A model generated the notes under the pieces. It was not told the origin of the DNA. It saw only the letters and a list, made by a program, of their open reading frames with translations, and did not search any database. A stretch of DNA of 5,597 nt from Anaeromyxobacter dehalogenans. GTDB taxonomy: Bacteria > Myxococcota_A > UBA9042 > DTJE01. The position numbers and the translations under genes were made by a program. The DNA lies in the NCBI GenBank assembly GCA_020722625.1, contig DYKK01000230.1, positions 1 through 5,597 on the forward strand. Direction: 5' to 3'. This document shows, one piece after another, positions 1 through 5,475 of the stretch. How positions within the stretch are numbered: position 1 is the first letter of the stretch; every line of letters starts with the position of its first letter.

Positions 1-54
1 TTGACCCGGGCCCGCATCGAGAGAATCTCACCGGGTTCGGGCAGGGTCAAGGGT

Positions 55-67
55 GAGTCCCTCGTAA
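55..67 (+). repeat. left terminal inverted repeat of the IS
   Basis: The sequence gagtccctcgtaa is matched perfectly, in inverted orientation, by 2063-2075. It lies 159 bases beyond the transposase stop codon, as expected for the downstream end of the element. It is probably the transposase recognition sequence. Confidence 0.8.
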
Positions 68-98
68 GAACCCCCTGCGCGAGCAAGGTCGTCGCCCC

Positions 99-120
99 CC
101 TCGTCGGGCGCCCGACGAGG
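99..120. repeat. perfect 22-bp palindrome in IS left end
   Basis: Bases 99-109 (cctcgtcgggc) are the exact reverse complement of 110-120, with no central spacer. It lies between the left terminal repeat and the transposase stop codon, 107 bases downstream of that stop on the coding strand. As RNA it could fold into a G+C-rich hairpin with a small loop. No U-tract follows on the minus strand, so it is not a standard intrinsic terminator. It could be a transcript-end or protective hairpin, or a dimeric protein site. The sequence alone does not decide. Confidence 0.7.
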
Positions 121-226
121 CGCACGTCAACCCCGGTGGCGGCTGAGGGGACGAGACCGGCGTCTCCGGGGGGACGGGGGCTCCCAGACGTCCCAGGACG
201 CCTCGGAACCGGCCCCGGACCCCTGT

Positions 227-1957
227 TCAGCAGGGACACGCGGTACATTGGGCCATCTGCAGGACGTGGTACTGCACTGCGCGCTTGACGTTGAGCGCGA
301 GGAACTTCAGCGTCGCCGCCAGCTCGACGCGCGGCCTGCGTCGGATGCGCAGGTGGCCGAGGCCGTGGCGTCCCTTGCCCTCGTGGTTGGTCGATTCGAT
401 GCCGCTCCTCGTGCGGTACTGTTCCTTGAAGGCAGCCGTCTGCTGCTCGGCCTGCCGCACCTCTGTGGCGATCCTCGCAGGGCTGCGACGCAGCTGGCGG
501 TCCCCGCTCGAAAGCAACCGGGTCGGGCAGCGTGACCGCTGCGGACAGCTCCCGCAGTGCTCCGCCGAGAAGGTCGCGAAGATCTGTCCGTCAGCCACGT
601 GCTGGCTCGCTGGTGCGTGGCCCGCCGCGCACCCAAGCAGCTCATGGTATGTCGCGTTGAAGACGAACATCTCCAGGCCCAGCGCTTTGTCGACCTCCGA
701 GCTCTGGGGTGCTGCCGAGCTCGCTTGCTCCGTCTCGTGAGGCACCGCCGGGGCGTAGTCGTCGGTCACAGGCTCCGCGAAGTGGTCTTTGGCCGGTGGC
801 GCATCTGGGTTCTGGACCGGCGCGTGGAGCTCCACCCCTCGCTTCGCGCTCTCCACGATGTTCTCCCCGCTGCCGTAGGCCGTGTCCGCCTCGAGCACCT
901 CCGGCTTCATCTCGCTCTGCTCGAGCCGGTCGAGCATCGGCTCCACTGCCTTCTGGTCCGACTCGTGGGCTCCGTTGACCATCGTCGCCGTCACGACCTG
1001 GTACGGGTTGTCTTCCCCACAGCTCTCCGTGACTTGAACCTCGTAGCCCTTGCCCTTGTGGCCGTAGGTCGCGTCAGGGTCGTGGGGGCTCTGCAGCGAG
1101 TCGCTCCCCACCTCCTTCGGGTCGCTCACCTTCACCCGCAGTCCCCCACCGCCGGAACAACCACCCCCGTCGTCGCCACCCTCGTCGTCGCCACCCACGA
1201 CCTCGCACTGCTCGTCGAACACCCGCTCGAGCAGCCGATACGCCGCCATCGCCGAGACCTTCTTGTTCAGCTCGAACGCCCGGACCAGCGCGTAGATGTC
1301 CGTCGCCACCACTGGCAGCCGCCGCCTCGCCTGCTCCCGCTTCGCGTCGCTGAAGTACCCCTCCCGCTCCAGGTACCGTCGCCCGTAGCCCCCGTCCAAC
1401 CTCGCGAGTTCCTCTGGCGCCTCCCTCCGCAGCTCCTTCAGGAAGTGCGTCACCGTCTCCACCAACAGCCCCAGCCGCGTCAGCACCGCGATGTTCGACA
1501 TCACGTGCGTCGAGTCCAGACGCTGCCGTCCCAACGACAGCCCGTCGGCCTCGGCCAGCGCTCGGGTCACCCGCTCGAACTCCTCTCGCGCCCGGTCGCA
1601 CTCCATCAGCAGCACCCGGAAGTTATGCAGCGACTTCTGGCACGTGTGCGCCTCTTCCGCCGTCACCCCCAGCGCGTACTGCCACAACAGGTTGAACTCC
1701 AGCTCCTCCAGGACCTGCTCGTCCGTCAGGTCGTTCCACTCCTTCAGGATGTGAAGCCCCAGCATCAGCCGGACCGACTTGTTCGGCCGCCCCGTCGTCT
1801 CGGAGAAGGCGTCCCGGAAGACCTCCTCGTCGATCAGCGGCAGGATGCGCTCTCGGAACGGCTCGGCCCACGACCGTCTCAGCCGCTCCGCCTTCTCAGG
1901 CGGGACCAGGAACTCGCATTCGAGCAGTGACCGTTGCGGGTTGGTCTTGCGGAACAT
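227..1957 (-). CDS. IS1182-type DDE transposase
   Basis: This 576-residue transposase should cut and rejoin the ends of its own IS using two metal ions. The N-terminus (about 40-120) resembles the DUF772-type transposase domain: GRPNKSVRLMLGLHILKEW, then a Leu/Glu-rich stretch, then SLHNFRVLL. The DDE core follows. D148 sits in RLDSTHV, D358 in LEADTAYGS, and E521 in YRTRSGIESTNHEGKGRHG, which matches the IS4/IS1182 Y-R-E-K signature. A Cys cluster (C468, C471, C477; EHCGSCPQRSRCP) is the zinc-knuckle-like segment usual in this family. A Gly/Asp-rich linker (255-272) lies between the first and second catalytic Asp. The ATG at 1957 is preceded by GAGGGGG with a short spacer and starts the typical FRKTNPQRSLLECE opening. 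Length and motifs indicate an intact gene. It is unrelated to the integrase gene at 3427-4779. Confidence 0.95.
   Translation of the reverse strand: MFRKTNPQRSLLECEFLVPPEKAERLRRSWAEPFRERILPLIDEEVFRDAFSETTGRPNKSVRLMLGLHILKEWNDLTDEQVLEELEFNLLWQYALGVTAEEAHTCQKSLHNFRVLLMECDRAREEFERVTRALAEADGLSLGRQRLDSTHVMSNIAVLTRLGLLVETVTHFLKELRREAPEELARLDGGYGRRYLEREGYFSDAKREQARRRLPVVATDIYALVRAFELNKKVSAMAAYRLLERVFDEQCEVVGGDDEGGDDGGGCSGGGGLRVKVSDPKEVGSDSLQSPHDPDATYGHKGKGYEVQVTESCGEDNPYQVVTATMVNGAHESDQKAVEPMLDRLEQSEMKPEVLEADTAYGSGENIVESAKRGVELHAPVQNPDAPPAKDHFAEPVTDDYAPAVPHETEQASSAAPQSSEVDKALGLEMFVFNATYHELLGCAAGHAPASQHVADGQIFATFSAEHCGSCPQRSRCPTRLLSSGDRQLRRSPARIATEVRQAEQQTAAFKEQYRTRSGIESTNHEGKGRHGLGHLRIRRRPRVELAATLKFLALNVKRAVQYHVLQMAQCTACPC
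1168..1196 (-). repeat. 15-bp-period direct repeat encoding the GGDD linker
   Basis: The 14-bp string cgtcgtcgccaccc occurs at 1168-1181 and again at 1183-1196, giving a 15-bp period that keeps the reading frame. It encodes consecutive GGDDE/GGDDG units inside the Gly/Asp-rich stretch of the transposase (residues about 255-272). It is probably a flexible, slippage-prone linker rather than a regulatory site. Confidence 0.7.
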
Positions 1958-2022
1958 GGGCCCCCTCGACGCTGGCTCCTCCGCCCCTGGCGGTCCGGCA
2001 GCGCCATGATCGCAAAGCCCGC

Positions 2023-2037
2023 GGATCGCGTCGATCC
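2023..2037. promoter_or_regulatory. dyad upstream of the IS transposase gene
   Basis: The arms ggatcg and cgatcc are separated by 3 bases. The dyad lies 66 bases upstream of the transposase ATG, between the gene and the IS right end. Its place in the only region that can hold the transposase promoter suggests an operator or a hairpin. Six-bp arms in G+C-rich DNA can also arise by chance. No convincing -35/-10 pair could be picked out nearby. Confidence 0.3.
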
Positions 2038-2062
2038 CCTACGGCGTGCCGAGGGCGACTTT

Positions 2063-2075
2063 TTACGAGGGACTC
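2063..2075 (-). repeat. right terminal inverted repeat of the IS
   Basis: It reads gagtccctcgtaa on the minus strand, identical over 13 bases to the left end at 55-67. It lies 105 bases upstream of the transposase start. The next base outward differs between the two ends (t on the left; c on the right, read from the minus strand), so the perfect match ends here. Confidence 0.8.
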
Positions 2076-2077
2076 GT

Positions 2078-2125
2078 TGTTGAATCCCACGTTGTTTCCG
2101 GCGGTGGTTCCCGCGGTGTTTCCAG
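2078..2125. repeat. four 12-bp imperfect tandem repeats at the transposon end
   Basis: The units are 2078-2089 tgttgaatccca, 2090-2101 cgttgtttccgg, 2102-2113 cggtggttcccg and 2114-2125 cggtgtttccag. Six positions (2, 4, 5, 8, 9, 10: g, t, g, t, c, c) are identical in all four, giving the consensus cgktgtttccng. The three inner copies match each other at 9 or 10 of 12 positions, and the outermost is the most diverged. A weaker fifth copy lies at 2136-2147 (agctgattcccg), 2 bases out of register. The block lies about 100 bases beyond the last operon gene and begins 3 bases outside the IS inverted repeat. Arrays of transposase binding sites at element ends are typical of Tn7/Mu-like elements; their assignment to the integrase here is inference. 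Confidence 0.7.
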
Positions 2126-2225
2126 CGGCGACGTGAGCTGATTCCCGGATTCGGGCAGCGGTGCTTGGGTCGGGACGGATGGGCGAGCGCGGGAGTGGGC
2201 GGGCGGACGCGGCTCGGGCTGGCGC

Positions 2226-2633
2226 TCAACGGACGAGGGTGAGCTGGCGCGGGTCGGGTGGAGGGATTCGGCGGAGCAGGGGCCGGAAGGTCGGGACCGC
2301 TGGCAGGCGGGCGAGGATCGCGGCGCGGGAGCGTGCGGCGGCGGGCCCGAGGCCGGCGGCGGCGGCGATGGCGTCGAGGAGGGGGTCTGGGACGAGCCAG
2401 GCGCAGATGGGGTGGCCGCGGAGGAGCTCGGGGAGCCCGTCCTGCTCCGCGACGGAGTCGGGGACGGCGAGCTGCACCTGGCCCCCGAAGCCGAGCAGGT
2501 AGTGGACGAGGGCGTCGCGAGCGGCGTCGGTGCGCGCGACGCGCAGCGACGGGGGGCGAGAGCCGTCGGGTCGGAGGATGACGACGGTGAGGCGGCGGCG
2601 AGCGTGCCGGGCCCAGATGCCGGCGGCGATCAC
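2226..2633 (-). CDS. small protein of unknown function, last gene of the transposon operon
   Basis: This 135-residue protein was not recognised as a named family. Its GTG start (2633-2631) overlaps the ATPase stop as GTGA and is preceded by AGGAG at 2643-2639 with a 5-base spacer, strong support for a translationally coupled gene. The reading frame stays open far upstream on the minus strand, but that part is a shadow of the ATPase gene. Visible features are a strand-like LTVVILRPDG (15-24), LRVAR (30-34), a helix-like TDAARDALVHYLLGFG (35-50), a strand-like VQLAVPD (53-59), ICAWLVPD (76-83), a helical DAIAAAAGLGPAAARSRAAIL region (87-107), and a Pro/Arg-rich tail. There is no signal peptide or membrane segment. 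The alternating strand/helix order recalls an RNase H-like half-domain, but no acidic catalytic residue sits in the first strand. A role in target choice or complex assembly is conjecture. Confidence 0.75.
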   Translation of the reverse strand: MIAAGIWARHARRRLTVVILRPDGSRPPSLRVARTDAARDALVHYLLGFGGQVQLAVPDSVAEQDGLPELLRGHPICAWLVPDPLLDAIAAAAGLGPAAARSRAAILARLPAVPTFRPLLRRIPPPDPRQLTLVR

Positions 2634-3427
2634 GACAGCTCCTGCATGGCCGCCTCGACGTGCTCGCACGAGGCGGTCTTCTTCTTGGCGAGGGCGGCGG
2701 CGAGCAGGGTGTGATGGGCGAGCAGGTTGATGCGGCGAGGGATGCCCTGGGAGGCGGAGAAGATGGCCTCCTCGGCGTCCGGGCTGAAGAGGGGGAGCTC
2801 GGTTCCCGCGATCCTGAGGCGGTGTGCGAGGTAGGGGCCGAGCTCGTCGCGGCCGAGACCGCCGAGGTGGTAGCGGACGACGATGCGCTGCTCGAGGGCC
2901 TCGTGGGCGCTCATGGAGAGGCGTCGGCGGAGCTCCGCCTGTCCGACGAGCAGCAGGCAGAGGCGGTTTTCGGAGTCCATGCGGTAGTTGGTCAGGAGCC
3001 GGAGGTCCTCGAGGACCTCGCTGCGCAGATGGTGGGCCTCGTCGACGATGAGGAAGGGACGCACGCGGGACTCTCGGCACAGGCGGGTGACCTCGGAGCG
3101 GATCTGCCTGTAGAGGGCGGCGCGGGAGCGCTCGACGGGCAGGCCGAGCTCCCAGGCGATGGTCTTGTACATGTCCATGACGTTGCCCGTGGACAGGGGG
3201 ACGTAGACAGGGCGCCACAGCCCGGCGTGGAGGGCGTCTTTGACCTTGCGGACGACGGTGGTCTTGCCGCTGCCGGGCTCGCCGGTGACCAGGCCGATGC
3301 CGCGCATCTCGAGCAGGTGGCCGAGGCGGGTCTCGAGCTCGGCGGCGGCGGCCGAGACGAAAAGGGAGTCGGAGTCGAGCTCGTTGGTGAAGGGCAGGCG
3401 GCCGAGGCCGAAGTGTGGGCGGTACAT
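2630..3427 (-). CDS. AAA+ ATPase, ExeA/TniB/MuB-like transposition protein
   Basis: This 265-residue ATPase is expected to bind DNA in an ATP-dependent way, recruit the integrase to target DNA and activate it, as MuB and TnsC do. The opening MYRPHFGLGRLPFT is typical of ExeA-type ATPases. Walker A is GEPGSGKTT (49-57, K55 and T56). Walker B is FLIVDEAHH (125-133, D129 and E130). A sensor-1-like segment is LLLVGQAEL (158-166, Q163). A candidate arginine finger is R181 in ALEQRIVVRYHL, and the sensor-2 region is GIPRRINLLAHH (228-239). All catalytic landmarks are present. The ATG at 3427 shares one base with the integrase TGA (TGATG) and has AGGAGGG upstream. The frame remains open upstream across the integrase gene, but that extension is an Arg/Pro-rich artefact. 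General secretion protein ExeA is a homology label only; the context indicates transposition. Confidence 0.95.
   Translation of the reverse strand: MYRPHFGLGRLPFTNELDSDSLFVSAAAAELETRLGHLLEMRGIGLVTGEPGSGKTTVVRKVKDALHAGLWRPVYVPLSTGNVMDMYKTIAWELGLPVERSRAALYRQIRSEVTRLCRESRVRPFLIVDEAHHLRSEVLEDLRLLTNYRMDSENRLCLLLVGQAELRRRLSMSAHEALEQRIVVRYHLGGLGRDELGPYLAHRLRIAGTELPLFSPDAEEAIFSASQGIPRRINLLAHHTLLAAALAKKKTASCEHVEAAMQELS
2639..2643 (-). promoter_or_regulatory. ribosome binding site fixing the GTG start of the small gene
   Basis: The minus strand reads AGGAG, 5 bases before GTG at 2633. It lies inside the last codons of the ATPase gene (MQELS). Together with the GTGA stop/start overlap it sets the start of the 135-residue protein, rather than any of the far-upstream in-frame starts. 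Confidence 0.65.
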
Positions 3428-4779
3428 CAGCGTCCCTCCTGGTCGTCGTCTCCCTTGCCGAGGTTTCGCAAGGACAGGGGCGGCGTGTTGGCGCGGTGTG
3501 GAGCCGAGGGCTCGAGGACCGAGCGACGGTCGGCGTTGCGCTTGACGAAGCAGTTGGCGTAGGCGTCGACGGGCGGCGCGTCGGGGTGGCGGGCTCCGTC
3601 GTGCCAGACCTGGACGGGCCTGTCGGGCCGCTCGGGGTCGTAGCGGAGCAGGACCGCGCGGCCTACCAGGACTGGGTCGGCCTCGTAGACGCGGCCGTGG
3701 AGGCTGACGGTGCGGTCGGCGTGGACGCGGCGGCGGGCCTCGTCGAGAAACAGGTCGTCGAGGTCGAGCTTGCCGCTCGGGTAGCGCACGGCCGAGGCGG
3801 TCCGTGCCCAGTGGTCGAGGGGGGTCTCGCCGTCGAGGCCGCGGTGGGGGCTGTGGTGGTACTCGCCCTCGGTCCAGGCCCACAGCCGCTGGTTGAGCGC
3901 CTCGAGGCTCTCGAGGTCGGCCGGAGCGAGGCGGCGCAGCAGCTGCATCCTCACGGTGCGAAACCAGCGCTCCTGCTTCCCCTTTCCCTGTGGACGGTAG
4001 GGGCGGGCGTGGATCAGGGCGATGGACAGCTTGGCGCAGACCAGGGCGAGCTGGCGCGAGCGGAAGGCCGAGCCGTTGTCCACGTAGAGCCGCTCCGGGA
4101 TGCCGCGACGCATCAGGGCCTGCTTGAAGACCGACAGGTAGCTCGGCGTGTTCTCGGACAGGACGAAGGCGGCGTAGGGCACGACGCGCGTGGCGTCGTC
4201 GAGGAAGGCGATGAGGTAGGTCTTGCGCTTGCGACCGGCGTCGGTGCGGACCGCCGGGCCGTGCATCACGTCGCTCATCCACAGCTGGCCCGCTCGCTCG
4301 AAGCTGAAGCGGCGGCGGTCGGCGGCCTCGGACGCGCCCTCGAGCCCGCGTCCGGTCAGGCCGCGCCGCTGGAGGAGCCGGTGGACCGTGCTCAGGTGGA
4401 GCACGACGCCTTCGGGCACCTCGCCGGAGGCGTACGCCCCTTCGATGACGTCGGCGATCCGGAGCTCGGGCCTGTCCTCCTCGAGCATCACGAGCAGGTC
4501 GCAGACCTCGGGCGGGATGCCGCGGGTCTTCCCCTGGTCGGAGCGCACGCGCGGCTTGAGCGCTTCGAAGCCGCCTCGGCGGTAGAGCTGGAGCCAGTCG
4601 CGCATCGTGTCCGGGGCGACCCGCGTGCGCGTCGTGCCCGGGATCTCGTAGGTCCTCTCGGCCCGCTCGCGCAGCTTCGCGTACAGCCCCTCGCCGCGCT
4701 CGAGGTGCACCAGGTCCGCGATCAGCCCGTAGCGGAACAGGGCGACCCGGTCTGCGAGGGCCATCGACTCGTCGTCCAT
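3427..4779 (-). CDS. DDE integrase/transposase with Mu-type C-terminal domain
   Basis: This 450-residue protein is the expected recombinase of the element; it binds the ends and catalyses 3'-end strand transfer. Residues about 10-145 form helix-turn-helix DNA-binding domains, with the familiar features RYGLIADLVHL, YEIPGTTRTRVAPDTMRDWLQLYRRGGFEALKP and STVHRLLQRRG. The rve/RNase H-like core has D170 (QLWMSDVMHGP), D234 (LYVDNGSAFRS) and E270 (GKGKQERWF), with 35 residues between the last two (DDx35E). Residues about 350-400 look like a Mu-type beta-barrel. The C-terminal tail ends PPLSLRNLGKGDDDQEGR, rich in charge, and may contact the ATPase as in MuA and TnsB. The ATG at 4779 has AAAGGA 7 bases upstream; M6 (4764) is a weaker alternative. 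The gene lies 57 bases after the zinc-finger gene and overlaps the ATPase gene by one base. It appears intact. Confidence 0.95.
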   Translation of the reverse strand: MDDESMALADRVALFRYGLIADLVHLERGEGLYAKLRERAERTYEIPGTTRTRVAPDTMRDWLQLYRRGGFEALKPRVRSDQGKTRGIPPEVCDLLVMLEEDRPELRIADVIEGAYASGEVPEGVVLHLSTVHRLLQRRGLTGRGLEGASEAADRRRFSFERAGQLWMSDVMHGPAVRTDAGRKRKTYLIAFLDDATRVVPYAAFVLSENTPSYLSVFKQALMRRGIPERLYVDNGSAFRSRQLALVCAKLSIALIHARPYRPQGKGKQERWFRTVRMQLLRRLAPADLESLEALNQRLWAWTEGEYHHSPHRGLDGETPLDHWARTASAVRYPSGKLDLDDLFLDEARRRVHADRTVSLHGRVYEADPVLVGRAVLLRYDPERPDRPVQVWHDGARHPDAPPVDAYANCFVKRNADRRSVLEPSAPHRANTPPLSLRNLGKGDDDQEGR

Positions 4780-4836
4780 CTCGTCGTCCTTTCGCTCGGC
4801 ACCGGCAGCGACGCCGGTGGCCGTCGAGCGACAGGA

Positions 4837-5475
4837 CTACCGGTCTTTGGCGGGCGGGTCTGGACCAGTGGATTGTGGGTGGGTCTTTTTCCGCTTCATC
4901 ACCGGCTGCGGTCGGGGGACCAGACCGAGCGGGGCCGGAAGCGCCTCGAGGTGCGGCTCGCACAGCGCGCGCAGCCTCCGCAGCACGCCGGCTTGGAGAC
5001 CGAGCCGCTCGCGCACGGCGCCGAGGGTCGGCTCGCAGCCGGCGAGCTCGCCGACGAGACCGACCGCCACGGCGAGCAGCGCGCGGACCCTGTGGGCCCG
5101 AAACCGGACCCACTTCACCGCGCTCTCGAACGCTCCGTCGAAGGGGCGCACGCGATCGGCCGCCTCCCACAGGCTCCGGCTCGCTTCGGCCGCGGCGCCG
5201 ACTGCCTCGAAGTCGTCGAGCGTCCCGCTCACCCGGCTCGCGGCGAAGTCCGGCAGCAGCCCGATCGTCACCCCGCAGCGCTTGCAGAGCAGCCGCGCGA
5301 TCCGCAGCCCCGGTGGTCTCAGGCGGCCGTAGCTGCCGTGGCCCACGGCTCCGCAGGGGTCGTTGCCGAACGGGCAGTAGGGCAGGCTTGCGCCCCGCCA
5401 CGCTCGTTGCGTAATGTACTGCTCGCTGGTCAGCGCTATGGGAAGCCGTACCTGCACCAGCACCGCGCCCGCCAT
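4837..5475 (-). CDS. zinc-finger protein, DUF6431-like, first gene of the transposon operon
   Basis: This 212-residue protein has an N-terminal zinc-binding pattern: C34-x6-C41 with H46 (YCPFGNDPCGAVGHGSYGR), then C64-x2-C67 (LLCKRCGVTIGLLPDF). The order Cys pair, GHG-x-Y-x-R, Arg-rich strand, C-K-R-C, then T-x-x-LLP resembles DUF6431 proteins, which I recall next to this integrase/ATPase pair; that family name is from memory. The middle (about 85-180) is helical, and the tail is basic and Pro-rich (KRKKTHPQ...PPAKDR). It may act as a DNA-binding or targeting subunit, like the zinc-finger TniQ/TnsD proteins, but no TniQ signature is present. The ATG at 5475 is the first start codon in a frame that stays open to the window edge, and its upstream ribosome site is weak (AAGGG about 18 bases away). 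A GTG a few codons in is also possible. Confidence 0.75.
   Translation of the reverse strand: MAGAVLVQVRLPIALTSEQYITQRAWRGASLPYCPFGNDPCGAVGHGSYGRLRPPGLRIARLLCKRCGVTIGLLPDFAASRVSGTLDDFEAVGAAAEASRSLWEAADRVRPFDGAFESAVKWVRFRAHRVRALLAVAVGLVGELAGCEPTLGAVRERLGLQAGVLRRLRALCEPHLEALPAPLGLVPRPQPVMKRKKTHPQSTGPDPPAKDR

Larger units (their letters stand above)
55..2075 (-). mobile_element. IS1182-type insertion sequence, apparently complete
   Basis: This is a 2,021-bp unit bounded by identical 13-bp inverted ends (gagtccctcgtaa reading inward from both sides), with one full-length IS1182-type transposase on the minus strand. Non-coding margins are about 172 bp on the left (55-226) and 118 bp on the right (1958-2075). 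The inverted repeats weaken inward of the 13-bp core: the left continues gaacccc and the right continues aaagtcg. No short target-site duplication is obvious: the left flank ends in caagggt and the right flank begins gttgttg. The exact outer boundary could therefore be off by a base or two, or the flanks may have been rearranged since insertion. The transposase has its catalytic residues and no frameshift, so the element could still be active. Confidence 0.8.
2076..5475 (-). mobile_element. Mu/Tn7-like transposon: zinc-finger protein, integrase, AAA+ ATPase, small protein
   Basis: This is a four-gene minus-strand operon whose two recognisable core proteins are a DDE integrase with Mu-type C-terminal barrel and an ExeA/TniB-like AAA+ ATPase, the core pair of Mu-, Tn7- and Tn5053-type transposition. 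The downstream non-coding end (2076-2225) has four 12-bp tandem repeats, consistent with multiple transposase binding sites. The left boundary is inferred from where those repeats meet the IS end. The right boundary is not visible: no inverted copy of the repeat block was found up to 5597, so 5475 (first gene start) is only a minimum extent. No TniQ/TnsD, TnsA, resolvase or cargo gene was recognised, so within the window it carries only a transposition module. Confidence 0.7.

Noticed and set aside
1..50. Inverted pair ttgaccc (1-7) and gggtcaa (44-50)
   Set aside because: Seven-base arms with a 36-base spacer at the very edge of the window could be chance. No terminator or element end is supported.
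221..235. Small hairpin around the transposase stop codon (ccctg, 5-base loop, caggg)
   Set aside because: Five-base arms with no T-tract are too weak to call a terminator.
1..288. Plus-strand 95-residue frame at the window start
   Set aside because: It runs through the IS terminal repeat, the palindrome and the end of the transposase gene. The product is low-complexity and lacks a credible start.
557..1930. Long plus-strand open frame opposite the transposase gene (457 residues)
   Set aside because: The product is a monotonous Arg/Leu/His/Val-rich sequence with no domain. It is the complement of a gene with clear catalytic motifs and arises from high G+C.
2660..3562. Plus-strand 300-residue open frame
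   Set aside because: It is antisense to the ATPase gene, with a Glu/Gly/Ala/Val-rich composition and no recognisable motif. It is a shadow of high-GC coding DNA.
3428..5401. Upstream extension of the ATPase reading frame, giving an apparent 923-residue protein
   Set aside because: The upstream part is Arg/Pro/Ala-rich nonsense lying across the integrase and zinc-finger genes. The real ATPase start at 3427 has a good ribosome site and the family-typical MYRPHFG opening.
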